Made by a program: the position numbers and the translations under genes. This document shows positions 27,501-40,491 of a stretch of 64,000 nucleotides of DNA, piece after piece; positions within the stretch are counted from its first letter, which is position 1, and every line of letters begins with the position of its first letter. The notes beneath the pieces were generated by a model. The model was not told the DNA's origin, did no database searches, and worked only from the letters and a program-made list of their open reading frames with translations. This DNA comes from Halichondria panicea (taxonomy: Eukaryota > Porifera > Demospongiae > Suberitida > Halichondriidae): positions 310,001-374,000 of the forward strand of contig NC_087381.1 in NCBI RefSeq assembly GCF_963675165.1. The letters are read 5' to 3'.

Positions 27501-27550
27501 ACTCCATTTATAGACAAGCTCAAGAAAGAAATGCAAAGAAATTTTTCTAG
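23653..27550 (+). CDS. LMAN1: LMAN1/ERGIC-53 mannose-binding cargo receptor
   Basis: Nine exons (23653-23818, 24027-24181, 24285-24392, 24552-24713, 24866-25066, 25895-26100, 26585-26740, 27043-27175, 27395-27550) give 480 aa; human LMAN1 has 510. A signal peptide (CLLLLFIGHSVYG) leads into an L-type lectin domain with FKGPHL, the calcium/sugar loop MDSFDNDG, CVKDFRNRPYPVK and GVSAATGGLSDDHDVLSF. A helical stalk follows, then one membrane span (WLFVVVVAMQLIVMLGY) and the cytosolic end KKFF. In this family KKFF gives COPI retrieval and COPII exit, and the protein ferries glycoproteins from ER to Golgi. Introns carry a MITE (25325-25717) and a palindromic element. A broken copy of the 3' two-thirds lies at 40.3-43.0 kb. 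Confidence 0.96.
24493..24541. repeat. (CA)n microsatellite in LMAN1 intron 3
   Basis: CA units run almost up to the exon 4 acceptor at 24551, where they replace a normal pyrimidine tract. Confidence 0.9.
25325..25717. mobile_element. 393-bp MITE in LMAN1 intron 5, TA target duplication
   Basis: The ends CCGTATATGCTCGATCAGAGG and CTCCTGATCAAGCATATACGG are inverted and flanked by TA on both sides (25323-25324, 25718-25719). Inside, GAAACATTTAGTAGCCG occurs twice. The duplicated LMAN1 intron at about 41240 has the undisturbed sequence with a single TA. Confidence 0.9.
26130..26425. mobile_element. palindromic intron element (AAGTTATGGC family) in LMAN1 intron 6
   Basis: GGCCATAACTTTTG pairs with CTAAAGTTATGGCCGTTC, and TTCTGAGAGCTTAAAAAG pairs with CTTTCAAGCTTTCAGAAAA. 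The centre is CCATGGGCTATAGCCCA. The copy at about 41645-41930 was duplicated with LMAN1. Confidence 0.7.
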
Positions 27551-28183
27551 TGACTAAATAGAAATAGACCAATCACATGAGGCAATGAATCATTAGCTAT
27601 AGTAGGCGTCTTTCTCATTACATGAAGTATTTTCATAACTATTATAAATTTTTGGCGAAGTTTCAATATAGTGTATACGTAAAATAATTATAGAAATCAA
27701 TTCATGCATGCAATGCTTATATACAAAAACTATTGTTCATAGAGATGTTCTGTGTCTCAATAGAAAACTACACTTAGACAATAACATCTACATGAGCTAC
27801 ATCATAGGCAAGTTATTAAGGGTTGCAATTGGATCACTAATTACGTTACTTCTTCATTCAGAAATGATCCGAAATGCTACTTCTTTCTGATAAACATAAC
27901 CATTCCCTTCAATATGCTCAACTATACGACCGTTAATGCAACCTCCTATTTATAGATATAACCTCCTATTTATAGATCGCACACTGTGTTCCATATACCG
28001 CTAGTGCAATAGGCCCCCCCCCCCTAACATGCACCCCGCATAGCGTTTTAGGGACAGGGGCCACAAAAGGAGGGGGATGCAGCAAAATTAATGCAAAAAT
28101 GTATTCATTGTGCATGTGTACACAGCTACAGAGATGTGTACGTGTATTAATACCGAGGCATCAGCACCTGTGGTGCTTTCATT

Positions 28184-28410
28184 TTAATATAGCATCAAAA
28201 TAACGGGAAGATCATCCATGTCAGTTGGATAGGGTGGTGTCTTGTTCCTCGGCTCCTGTTCCCTGAATGGTGGTAGAGTAATAGAGGGACATAAATATTT
28301 CTCTAACTTATAAGCCGGAGATCCTATCACCGTTATTAAATAACCCAGGGAGCTTGCGTAATCCAAGTTGCTTTAGTGGATACATGCACGTTGACTAGCC
28401 TGCCAAATAA
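28184..28410 (-). pseudogene. type II tail remnant
   Basis: Minus-strand reading gives SPAYKLEKY, one PSITLPPFREQEP and TPPYPTDMDD, as in the complete type II tail exon at 63407-63948. The membrane part and most of the RPSITLPP repeats are missing. It lies between LMAN1 and SRCR gene A1. Confidence 0.7.
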
Positions 28411-28700
28411 AACTCTAGTGATGTTGCCGGCCGAGGAAGGAGATGCATAAACTGTGTCACCCACATGCAGCTTGCATCCATGCACCAGACCACATCATTA
28501 CTTCGAGCCAACAAACTATAATATTTATATATATTATGCCAATCCTATAGCAACATTTCACATATTTTTTTAGTCGGATTATTATCATTATAGATCTACT
28601 ATAACAAAAATATAATTGTTCATCGTTCTGTGACAACATTTCTATAGGGGAACTACAATATACACTATACACTATATACTTGAATAGTATAGTCAAGTTA

Positions 28701-31259
28701 TCAACTTGTGTATGGGGGGGGACTATCTCCTTTTATGGCGAAAACAATCATCTTCACTGATTTCCGTGTCGATAGAGGAGGACTGTTTTGTCTGGATGGG
28801 GGGGAGGAATTGGACTTCTTGATGTAGAGGTAGCAGCATATACAACAGCATATGACTATACAGCCGAATGTACCAGAGCCAGCGCTTCCACCGGAATAAG
28901 CAATGACGTTTGACCCACCATTATCTCCACCACCAGATGTTGTAGTGAACCCTGTGTGGGCAAATAAAACAATTTTTATCCTTCTACAAAATCTACAAAA
29001 TCTACATAATAAGTATAATAGGCATTTATTGGCTATAATATAAATTATACTGACATGACCATATCTGTGAAGGAGGCTATAACAGACCTTCACAGCCTGA
29101 TAGTGATCAAGAGCCTGATATCACTATCTACCATATCTATTATACATATCTTTCCAAAGGTTTCCCATGCACAGTGAATAAAATTCAGTATTGGAACTCA
29201 CCATGCAAGCACATGCAGTGCAATTAATGTGCCATCATAATTGGTGCATTTCTTTTGGTCTCAGAGTGTATAGTATTGCATGGTTATTGTGTAATAGCTA
29301 TATGTTTGGATAACATGTGTTCTGGAGTTTAAGAGTGAAATCCTCTAAGTGACCTACATGACTGAAAGGTCAAAAGATAACAAATGTGCACAAAACCGGA
29401 TTCTATATAATTATTAATAAAGACACTAATTGTGAACACTAAATTGAGACATATACCGTTTCTTGTAGTACAGATCAAGGCCACATCTTGTGTGTGGGTG
29501 CAATCTTCAACTCCGATAGCGTTAGCAGGACAATCAATCAGTCTGCTCTCAGTTCCTGAGCAGCGAAGATTGTCCAGCCATGTCCGAGTACTTGATGATG
29601 CTTGGGAGAAACTGTTAATGAATACATAAATACACCAGATATGCATGCGCAGTGACACTCACCCTAATGTTCTTACTCGTCCATACTGAGTAGTGTAACC
29701 TGTGTACCCCAGCTGACGACAAGCCACTCTTGCATCGTATGAGCCGAAGCTGTCGTCACACACTGTCCCCCATGTTCCATTGTAATAGAACTCCAATCTG
29801 CCAGAGGAGCCTCCTGTTCTGCCTAAGCTGCCTACCAACCTCAGGTCTCCATCTAAAAGAAAAGTGAATGGCATACTTCATATATTCATCCATTACTTAC
29901 TTGCAGTACATATCAAGGCCACGTCTTGTGTGTGGGTGCAATCTTCAACTCCGATACGGTTAGCAGGACACTCAATGAGTCTGTTCTCAGTTCCCTCACA
30001 ACGAAGCTCGTCCAGCCATGTTGGAGTGCTTGATGATGTCTGGCTCCTATAGGAGGATCATAATTGCACTGCATGGTTAAAGGAATTACATGCATGCAGT
30101 GAAACACTCACCCTAATGTTCCTACTCGTCCATAGTTACTGTAGCCTTCGTAGCCCAACTGACGACAAGCCACCATTGCATCATTTGAGTCGAATCTGTC
30201 ATTACACACTGTTCCCCATTGTCCATTGTAATAGAACTCCAGTCTACCAGAGGAGACTCCTGTTCGACCTAAGCTGCTTACCAACCTCAGGTCTCCTTCA
30301 TCTGAAGGGAAAAAGGCAAGTTGCACAAAATAATGCATTTATTGTTCATTGTGGTCAAATGATGTATTGTTGCAAATATATACAGTACATGCCTTGGTAA
30401 TATCAATATCATGCACCCATGCAGGATGTGGTTAATATACCTAAAAGCATGCATCATCCACTACCCTATTACAGTTTGCTTTTTTGGAGTACATTGATGC
30501 GTGGCGAATCCCAATGCAGTCGGGTAGAATTCTGCAATTTGTATTAGGTATAATGATCCTTGAAATTTGATCTTACATAATCAGCAATCACTACGTTGTT
30601 ACGTCATGCCCTCGTGCTGTATACTGCTAATGAGTAAATAATCTATAATACTGTACGTACAAGGAACCTGCACGATAATCTTACTTGCAGTACAGATCAA
30701 GGCCACATCTTGTGTGTGGGTGCAATCTTCATATCCAATAGAGTTAGCAGGACAATCAATGAGTCTGCTCTCAGTTCCTCGACAATCAAGCTCGTCCAGC
30801 CATGTCCGAGTGAATGATGATGCTCGGGAGAAACTGTATAATTATAGGAGGAATGATTATCACAATTGCACCGGCTATATAGAGATTACATGTGCATGCA
30901 GTGACACTCACCCTAATGTTCCTACTCGTCCATACTGCGGGGTAGTGTAACCTGTGTACCCTAGCTGACGACAAGCCACCCTTGCATCATTTAGACTGAA
31001 GCTGTCATCACACACTGTCCCCCATCGTCCACTGTAATAGAACTCTAGTCTGCCAGAAATGTCTCCTGTTCGGCCTGAGCTGCCCACCAGCCTCAAGTCT
31101 CCATTATTAAGGCCTTTAAAAAATACAAATCATGAAAATTGAAACAGCCAGTATCTAATAGCCATGCAATGTTAACTAACTGCATGCAATCTTACCTTGG
31201 GTGTCAGAAAGACAGGAGCCCAAGATAATCAAAAAGAAATAACTTGTAGAGCCTGCCAT
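28701..31259 (-). CDS. SRCR receptor A1: three SRCR domains, type I tail
   Basis: Exons in transcription order: 31259-31196 (signal), 31113-30912 and 30833-30685 (SRCR1), 30301-30112 and 30046-29901 (SRCR2), 29852-29663 and 29611-29457 (SRCR3), 28951-28701 (tail). Total 1,347 bases, 448 aa. The signal peptide is [18 protein letters not shown]. Each SRCR domain has the group A pattern: two exons and six cysteines ([37 protein letters not shown]). The tail exon adds a [11 protein letters not shown] stalk, a Cys-rich membrane span ([13 protein letters not shown]) and a short cytosolic end with the PPxY motif PPPYTS. SRCR domains bind microbial and self ligands, and PPxY binds WW domains. A role in recognition is inferred. 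Confidence 0.88.
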
Positions 31260-31353
31260 TTTGAAACCAATGAAACCAACTGGAAGCCTCAGGAAACATT
31301 TGATAAAATTCCTCTATTATCTATGGTTTGAGGTTATGGCATTATGCCATATA

Positions 31354-31559
31354 CCGTATAGAGGGTATATTTCGAGCGTATAAATGTTCGTGGTTTTCGC
31401 GGATTAGGCATGAACCGCGAACATTTATAACTGCGAATTTAATATTCCATGCATACATGCTGCAAAAAAGGCGCTATTCCACGAAAAATTAAATCCGCGA
31501 AAACCTTCTAAAGGCACATCCGCGAAAATTTATACCCTCGAAATATACCCACTATACGG
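31354..31559. mobile_element. 206-bp MITE, CCGTATAG ends, TA duplication
   Basis: CCGTATAGAGGGTATATTTCG at the left and CGAAATATACCCACTATACGG at the right are inverted and flanked by TA at 31352-31353 and 31560-31561. The interior has repeated CGCGGATT and CGCGAAAA blocks. Related copies lie near 51983-52239 and 56937-57145, and half an element at about 31940-32010. Confidence 0.9.
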
Positions 31560-31561
31560 TA

Positions 31562-31698
31562 TACAGAGAAGGTACGACAGGCGCTGTGCAGCTCAGGCAA
31601 TTAACAATAATTATCCGCACACGTCGTATGTTTTTGCTGAGAGTAATCAGAGGCTAATTACTTGAGCTGCACCGCGCCTGTCGGACCATCTCCTCTGT
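31562..31698. mobile_element. foldback element abutting the preceding MITE
   Basis: ACGACAGGCGCTGTGCAGCTC pairs with GAGCTGCACCGCGCCTGTCG, and the outer CAGAGAAGGT pairs with ACCATCTCCTCTG. No coding capacity. Confidence 0.75.
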
Positions 31699-31779
31699 AC
31701 AGTATATAAACCGTGCAGACGTGCAATGCACATGTGCTCTGAATATTTATAATTAGGTAAAGATCCTTAAGTTCACATC

Positions 31780-31914
31780 CATATTAACATTCTCTTCTCT
31801 GCTTCTCTGCAATCTGAAATTATTTAGCATCAAAATATTAACGGTATCTAGATCGTCCATGTCAGTTGGATAGGGTGGTGGCTCTAAGTTTTGTTCCTCC
31901 TGTTCCCTAAACGG
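31780..31914 (-). pseudogene. type II tail fragment upstream of A1
   Basis: The stop-codon end of the type II tail (TCAAAATATTAACGG, then the PYPTDMDD-coding block) is recognisable on the forward strand. It breaks at 31914, where a fragment of LMAN1 exon 9 begins. Confidence 0.6.
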
Positions 31915-32050
31915 TTCTAGTGAGACGTCAGCTTGTCCACCGTATAGCGGGAAATTTTCGCGAGATGCAAAATTTTGCGTTTTAGAAGACGCGACAATTA
32001 AAATTACTCAATTTATAGACAAGCTCAAGAATTAAATGCAAAGAAATTTT
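31915..32050 (+). pseudogene. LMAN1 exon 9 fragment, interrupted by half a MITE
   Basis: CTAGTGAGACGTCAGCTTGT and ATTTATAGACAAGCTCAAG, ending AAATTTTTCTAG, match LMAN1 exon 9. The membrane-span coding part is replaced by CCGTATAGCGGGAAATTTTC, the end of the CCGTATAG MITE family. Sequence after the stop also matches the LMAN1 3' flank. Confidence 0.8.
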
Positions 32051-32309
32051 TCTAGTGACTAATAGACCAATTACATGAGGCAATGAATCATTAGCTTATA
32101 GTAGGCGTCTTTCTCATTACATGAATTACTGTACAAAATATTTCAATTTGTATATAATTATACATGTACAATTAATGCATTTAAGTATATGCAATGCCTC
32201 TAATTATTATACAAAATCATTTGTTCATAGAGATGTTCTGTGACATAATGTCTAGAAAACTACAGTCAAGTTATATATAGGGATTGGAGATCACTAATCG
32301 TACATTACT

Positions 32310-33377
<1,068 letters not shown>

Positions 33378-33662
33378 TTTGAAACCAAATGAATGCCTCA
33401 GTGCAGTACACGTACACAGGGGATATGACTATTATCTCCTCACAATCCATGTTGACAGCTGATAAAGTGTGCGCATGCGCGTACATGCTGTATAGGTTAG
33501 CGGTCAACCGTTTGCTCATTAATTATTCATGAGCTTGATCTAGTGATCTTTTCCAGCTAGAATGAGCTGGAAGTACAGCTGAAACGCAGTAGTCATTTCA
33601 TGGCTCGAATAGACATTTTTACTATAAAGCTTAGGTACAGTCTACTGTAGCTTCACTATATG

Positions 33663-33823
33663 CAGGGCGGGTCGAAGAGATATTTCGAAAAAAGGCTACT
33701 GAAAGCTCACAAGAGGCTGTTTTCCTTGGCTCTGGCCGCCATTAAGTGGAGTTAGTCTACATATTATTATATTGTGAGAGTTTGTTGGCCTGGAAAGAAA
33801 AAAACGCTTCGACCCGCCCTCCA
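33663..33823. mobile_element. foldback element with GGGCGGGTCGAAG ends
   Basis: GGGCGGGTCGAAGAGATATT at the left and AACGCTTCGACCCGCCC at the right are inverted over about 160 bases. It lies in the spacer upstream of A2; the rest of 33378-34140 shows no gene. Confidence 0.75.
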
Positions 33824-34164
33824 GAATGGTAAGAAGCATCATATATAAAGAGCAAGAACACAGAGCTAGAAGTGTTTTTGGAAGTTTAAAATGACTACTA
33901 GTTTATGTTGTTTCTAGTAACTTGATGATCGCTCAGAGCTTCCACTGGAAAACGTTTTGAAGACTGATACTTGTCATACAGGATGATACACCAATATATT
34001 TATCATGTATGATTTATCATGTATGTGCTTTAAACTTTTCTCATGGCATTTATAGTTTCACAAAAATCATTATAAGAAAATCATGAATATTCATGAGCAA
34101 ACTGTTTACTGTAACCTTAATTAAGTTTCACATCCATGCACATTCATTTGCTATTCATAGCATC

Positions 34165-35174
34165 AAAATATTAACGGAAAGGTATCTAGATCATCCATGT
34201 CAGTTGGATAGGGTGGTAGTTCAAAGTCTTGTTCCTCCTGTTCCCTGAACGGTGGTAGAGTAATGAGGGACGAGGTAGAGTGATGGGGGGATGAGGTAGA
34301 GTGATGGAGGGACGAGGTAGAGTGATGGGGGGACGAGAAGGTGCCAGCGTAATGGAGGGACGAGAAGGTGGTACAGTGATGGAAGGACGTATGGATTTCT
34401 CTAACTTATAAATCGGAGATCCCACGACCATTAGGTAGTCCGGGGGGCTTGCGTAATCCAAGTTGTTTTAGTGGGTACGTGTCGACTAGCCCTGTGCTGA
34501 GAAGTAACATTTCTAGTGACGTCAGTGCCGGAGGTCCTGCTGGGTGGGTGTGTCTGAGAATGTGCGTGGGTACGAGGGAGAGGGGGTGGTCTCGGAGGAT
34601 GGCGATTGTTTGGACACGCTCTGCAGATTAGGTAAAAGATGAAGATACCGATTAGAATATATACCAACTCTTCGATGCCACCAAACATGTAATAGTAGAT
34701 GTAGCTCATATCATTGCCTGCAGAAATAGAAAGAACCAGTAACTTGTTAGAGCAGAGAGAATAAATAAAGTATCATCGCAATAATTATATTATAGCTCAT
34801 ACTTTTCTTTGTGCATGAATGGACATTTCGAACCGATAGTAATTACTGATCTATAGGTATTATTTTAAAGGGCTACAAAATAATTGAGAATGTGAAATAA
34901 ATTACGGGCATTCAAAATTATTAACTATTGAAACAGGCCCATTTCGGGAAAATCACCAACTGAAGGCATTATACAAAGTGTTTGCACGCGTGCAGATCTT
35001 GCACACAGACTCACCATCACAGTTCTGTGGTGCACAAGCCACACCCACATCCTCCGAGTGAGTGCAGTCCGTCACCCCTAGTCCACTGTGGGAGCAGCTG
35101 AGGAGAGTCGTGTCATTACTACCACAGCGGAGATCATCCAACCAGATAGGAGCAGTATCAGATACTTGAGAATG
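34165..35174 (-). pseudogene. SRCR gene Q: last SRCR half-exon and frameshifted type II tail
   Basis: Exon 35174-35015 codes the second half of an SRCR domain ([34 protein letters not shown]). It splices in frame to a type II tail exon starting at 34717 (MSYIYYYMFGG, then FIFYLICRACPNN). Compared with the intact copy at 63.4 kb, one base is missing at about 34438, giving a stop soon after TQAP, and one near 34265 in the RPSITLPP repeats. No matching first-half SRCR exon or signal exon is seen to the right before gene B's tail. I call it a decayed gene, although the damage is slight. Confidence 0.7.
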
Positions 35175-35385
35175 CTGTCAGTATATATAATAATATATAA
35201 TCAACATCACATTGGGACAACAAAGAGCTACAAAATATAACTGAACCTTATAATTACGAGCACTCAAACGTTGCTATAGTTACAACAGCTAAAAACATGA
35301 CACTCTTTTATTGGACTTGATAAATTAATAGCATGATTGTCCTGTTACATGTACACACAACACTCCTTAGTGTCATTCTTCTGTA

Positions 35386-35514
35386 CACTGTAAAAAAAAA
35401 AGTGCGGTGAGCACACTAAAACCGTCGCATATAGCACACTTTTTCAAAAAAGCGTGCTATATGCGACGGTTTTAGTGTGTCCACCGCACTTTTTTTCAAT
35501 CATTTTTTACAGTG
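35386..35514. mobile_element. 129-bp nearly perfect palindrome, TA-flanked
   Basis: The ends CACTGTAAAAAAAA and TTTTTTACAGTG are flanked by TA at 35384-35385 and 35515-35516. Internally AGTGCGGTG pairs with CACCGCACT, and CTAAAACCGTCGCATATAGC pairs with its exact complement beyond a loop of about 20 bases. A young foldback element. Confidence 0.9.
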
Positions 35515-35794
35515 TACCTGTACCTGAACTGCTCCACTGTTCTCCAGCAGTATATAGATCTATCTCAATTTCTAATTTACATTTTACTCCATTCTATACA
35601 TTATTTTACTTTCACTGCATGTAGTACCTGCAGATGCTCCACTGACTGTTCCCCAGCAGTATCCTCCTTCCATTCTACAGCGTTTTACTTCAGTATTTTA
35701 CTTCCAGTATATATAGATCTGTTCATATTCTAAAAGTCATTAAAATTCTTAGAAAATGACACAGGAAAAAAAATTATTTGCATGTGTATTAAAG

Positions 35795-36085
35795 TTCTTG
35801 GAAATTACACAAGAGCCCCCCATTAAGTTAAGGAGGTGTCAATGCTTTAGAGTAAAATAAAAGACAAGTAGACTACTTTTATCACAAGCTGTAGTTTATG
35901 AGAAACAAGGAATCTACTTTGCCTGGCCTAACAGCGAATATACAAGTATTATATTAGTGAACAAGCCATTTGAACTGAATTGGTTTGGCGTCTCAAGTGT
36001 GGCTACTACGGCAGTCCATCGGTAAACTTTTAATTTGATTTGGCGATCTTCAGTAAAATTTGCCAAAATTAATTGCTAAATTTTC
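35795..36085. repeat. dispersed repeat, copy 1 (second copy about 61.79-62.09 kb)
   Basis: The blocks AAAGACAAG, GAGAAACAA, ACAAGCCATTTGAAC, GTGGCTACTACGGCAG and GGCGATCTTCA recur in order at 61.79-62.09 kb. Both copies lie in spacers between SRCR genes. The rest of 36086-36880 shows no gene. Confidence 0.6.
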
Positions 36086-36884
36086 CCATTTTACGGTATA
36101 ATAAATTTATCTAGTCAGAATGACATATGGGGCACCAATTCCATTGTTAGAGTACATGTATAACTCTTACTGCCTGCAAGCATTCCTATAAACAACTCAG
36201 TGTGTGATTGTCATGTGATCCACATGCACGTACCTATACAGGCATTTGACGAACTTGTAAAGAATAATTATGGCCTCACTGATAGATCAGGACACTGCAC
36301 AATGTAGACAAGAATATGGTAGAACTCTTAGAGTAGGTTCAGACGTTTACAACGGCCCCAGGCAATCTAAAATAATGTTCATGCATGTTGATACATGCAT
36401 GTACAGTGTGTTGTTGTGTTGGGGGTGTATGTGAGTAGCTTTATTTATCATTCAACTTTTTAGTAGTTTCTTTTGAAATTACCATAACTGTGTTTTATCG
36501 TAGCAGCTATAATTTTTTTAACTTAATAGATTTTAACTAAACATAAGTATTAAACTACTGTGATATATCATTCACAATTTGTCTGTGATACTATTTGGCA
36601 CCCATGCATGGCCTGTATATGATATGCTGGAGGGGCTCCTCCATGCATGCATCATCGAAGTATATATGAACTATTTTAACACTGCATGCATGTACAGGCA
36701 AAGTTTGAACAATATGTGTACGGTACAATTCATTGCAAAAATCGTTCTTTCATAATGTTCTGTGCACATGCAAAGTGTCTATATAAGGGAACTAAAATAC
36801 ATGTAATAATTATACAATACAATGCATGTATAAAGACTGTATAATAATATCACTATAAACGTATAGCTACTGTAATTATACTTA

Positions 36885-39056
36885 TTAAACAGCATTGAAC
36901 AGCATATCGGTATCTACACTTGTGTGATAATTTGTGTACGGGGGAGGGCTATCTTCTTTTTCCGTGACAACAATCACAGTCTTCGCTTTTGATGAAGAAC
37001 TGTACTGTCTGTTGGAGGATGAGGAATTTGACTTGTAGCAGAGGCAGCAGAAAACACAACAGTATATGGCTATACAGCCGAGTGTGCCAGAAGCGCTTCC
37101 ACCAGAGTAGGCAGCGACATTCGACCCTCTACCTCCACCTCCACCACCACCACCAGGTGTTGTGGTGGACCCTGTGTGGTCATACTTGCTTTAATAAATG
37201 TTATACAAAATCTGCTAAATAAATCCGCATATATAAATATGTATTATCATGCACTACAATCGTACTAGTTGTACACAACACCGTATATATAGATCTATGT
37301 AATAGTTGTACCATGGATATCAAGGGTGTATTGGATTTGTACTACCGAGGGAAGTTTTATGTATTCCCCGAGGACGCAGCCCGAGGGAATACATACAACT
37401 GCATGCACGAGGTAGTACAATAACAATACACCGCAGATATGCATAGTACAAGTAGCTTGCACTATGAACACGTATTGATTAGCTGTTATCCAACCCATTT
37501 ACAACTGAGTAGTAGTAAACACTCTTTGATCGCTGCCGTGCATGCACTGTGCACATTTTGTGTGTGCATGTGCTTGCACTTGACAAACCACATTTACAAC
37601 TTCAGACACCCGCACATTTTTGTGCTTTCCACAGATTTTGTCTCTGTAGTATTCAAGAGGGTCCTTAAAGGTGGAGGGTGGGCTTCAGGCTGACCACAGC
37701 CAATGTACCCTAGGGTACATGAATGTACACCCTAGCAGGGTACATGGTATTTGTACCCTGGAGTATCCTGAGAGTTTCAATGGATATTCCTTAGTGTCAG
37801 ATCACATCATGGTACAAGTGTATATATATATAGCTCTTTTATGTGAAACTATAAATACTATATATAGTTGAGACATACCGTTACACGTGCTTCTGGGTAC
37901 ACAAACTACAGCAACGTCTTCGCTGTGACTACAATTGTGACTGCCCAGTCCACTATGTGAACAGTTAAGGAGGGTAGTGTCGTTACGGCCACAACCTAAG
38001 TTGGACAACCAGATTTGGTTGCTGTACGGAGCCCAAGAAAACCTGTGTACGTGTGCATAATTATGTGAGAGTGTGTGTGTTAATATTGATGAGATGGAGA
38101 TGGATCGTGCACGAATGTATTCCACTCACCCCAGTGTTCCCACTGCCCCCCAGCAGTAGCCTCGAGTGTACCCCAGCTGACGACAAGCTACGTCAGCATC
38201 GTACAGCCCAAATCTATCATCACAGACTGTCCCCCATGTTCCATTGTAGTAGACCTCCAGTCTGCCAGAGGAGCCTCCAGTTCGACCTGAACTGCCTACC
38301 AGCCTCAGGTCTCCATCTGAAGGGGGAAAAGCGAATGGCACAAATTATAATACCTGCAATGGAAAAAAGTGAATGGCACAAATTAATACCGGCAATATCA
38401 TCATATGCTGTAGATAAAAGGATTGTACATGTCTGTAGCAATATTATATACACACTTCATCTATTACTTACTTGCAGTGCAGATCAAGGCAATATCTTGT
38501 GAATGGTTGCAATTTTCAACTCCGATACGGTTAGCAGGACAATTAATGAGTCTGCTCTCAGTTCCTGAGCAACGAAGCTCATCCAGCCATGTCCGAGTGC
38601 TTGATGATGCTTGAGAGAAACTTACAAGAAAGAAATAATTATCATAATTGCATTGGCTATATAGAAATTATACATGCATGCAGTGATACTCACCCTAGCC
38701 TTCCAACTGTTCCGTATTGAGTGTAGGTTGAGAACCCTAGTTGACGACAAGCCACTCTTGCATCATTTACACCGAAGCTGTCATCACACACGGTCCCCCA
38801 TTGTCTACTGTAATAGACCTCCAGTCTGCCAGAGGAACCTCCTGTTCGGCCTGAGTTGCCTACCAGCCTCAAGTTTCCATTAGTAAAACCTTTAAAAGCA
38901 AATCATGCACTGTTTTGACAAACTGAAACTTTTATTTTCAGTATCATGATGTAGTCTATACTGCCAGATAGCCTAACTGCATGCAGTCTTACCTTGGGTG
39001 TCAGAAAGACAGGAGCCCAAGATAATCAAAAAGAAATAACTTGTAGAGCCTGCCAT
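36885..39056 (-). CDS. SRCR receptor B: two SRCR domains, type I tail
   Basis: Exons 39056-38993 (signal), 38889-38694 and 38620-38472 (SRCR1), 38316-38130 and 38042-37879 (SRCR2), 37171-36885 (tail) give 1,047 bases and 348 aa. SRCR1 resembles the A2 domain. SRCR2's second half ([20 protein letters not shown]) is of the kind seen in gene Q, so the protein mixes two domain lineages. The tail has a long glycine run, the Cys-rich span [14 protein letters not shown], a serine run, [10 protein letters not shown] and a unique end DTDMLFNAV. The intron at 37172-37878 is large and holds two palindromes (about 37293-37447 and 37690-37760). Confidence 0.86.
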
Positions 39057-39108
39057 TTTGAAACCAACTGCATGGCTCAGTACACGGGGATATTTTTGAG
39101 GTTATTGA

Positions 39109-39740
39109 CTATCTCCTCCACAAACCATGTTGACAGATAAAGTGTGCGCATGCACGTACATGCTGTATTAAAAGTTTCACATTCACATCCTCTCTTAATT
39201 GCAATTTAATTAATAAATTATTTAGCATCAAAATATTAACGGAAAGGTATCTATAGATCATCCATGTCAGTTGGATAGGGTGGTAGTTCAAAGTCTTGTT
39301 CCTCCTGTTCCCTGAACGGTGGTAGAGTAATGGAGGGACGTGGTAGAGTGATGGGGGGACGAGGTAGAGTGATGGGGGGACGAGAAGGTGCCAGCGTAAT
39401 GGAGGGACGAGAAGGTGGTACAGTGATGGAAGGACGTATGGATTTCTCTAACTTATAAATCGGAGATCCCACGACCATTAGGTAGCCCGGAGGGGCTTGC
39501 GTAATCCAAGTTGTTTTAGTGGGTACGTGTCGACTAGCCCTGTGCTGGGAAGTAACATTTCTAGTGACGTCAGTGCCGGAGATCCTGCTTAGTGGGTGTG
39601 TCTGAGAGTGTGTGTGGGTACGAGGGAGAGGGTGTGGTCTCAGAGGGTGGTTGTTATGGGGACACACTCTGCAGCCTGATTAGGTAGAAGATGAAGATAC
39701 CGATTAGAATTAATACCAAACGATGCCTCCATGCAAACAT
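39109..39740 (-). pseudogene. orphan type II tail exon
   Basis: An open minus-strand stretch codes LILIGIFIFYLIR, ending near CPHNNH, and then the complete cytosolic part (VTSQHRASRHVPTKTTW, RPSITVPPSRPSITLAP repeats, PPYPTDMDD). The start of the membrane part is altered by a small rearrangement (MFAWRHRLVL). No SRCR exons lie upstream, only the LMAN1 duplicate, so it has no evident promoter or signal peptide. Confidence 0.65.
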
Positions 39741-40491
39741 GTATAGTATAGTAGATGTAGGTCGTACTGCCACTAATAATCATTGCTCAGTGGGAGGGAG
39801 CCCCTCCCAAACATTGAGTTGGATAAGCAAAAAACATGGCTAAAAGGCAAACGTTATAAGTGGACCTATTTCCTTTTTTTATTATCATCAATAAGCGCTT
39901 ATATATGCTGGCTACAATATCTATACATTGGAGCTGAATGTACCGAGAGTTTAGAAGCTCGATTGACATGCACTTGTTTGGGGTAATTCTAAGTCTGCAG
40001 AATTTATGGCTATATAATAATTATTATGTTCAATTGACGATCAATATCAATAAAATGCACCACAGTACAAATTAACATTTTCATTCAAAATTTCAGTTCA
40101 GTAAAACCCCCAACTTCAAAATGTTCCTACTCCATTGTCAATACCTGCAGAAATAGAATATACAGTAACTATAATTTATAATACAGCGAAAAATATTAAA
40201 TCACAAACACGAGGTATATTATATAGTAGACCAATTAAGTGGGATCTATTGATCTATCTATTAGGTGGGTGCCTCACCATCACCCCACACACACACTCAC
40301 GCCCACACACAGGCTCTTGCTGCTAACAAGTGCCCCATTTCTAGCGAGACATCGGCTTGTCTACACCGTAGTTGTTTGTGGTTGTCGTGGCTGATGACCA
40401 CGATGTCCTCTCATTCGTCACACATTCTATCACCCCCCTAGAAACAAAAGCACAGGAGGTACAAGAGGGTACACTGTATGTACTGTTGCTA

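Noticed and set aside
29432-30400. Plus-strand frames opposite SRCR exons
   Set aside because: They repeat at every SRCR exon as antisense shadows and have no family of their own.
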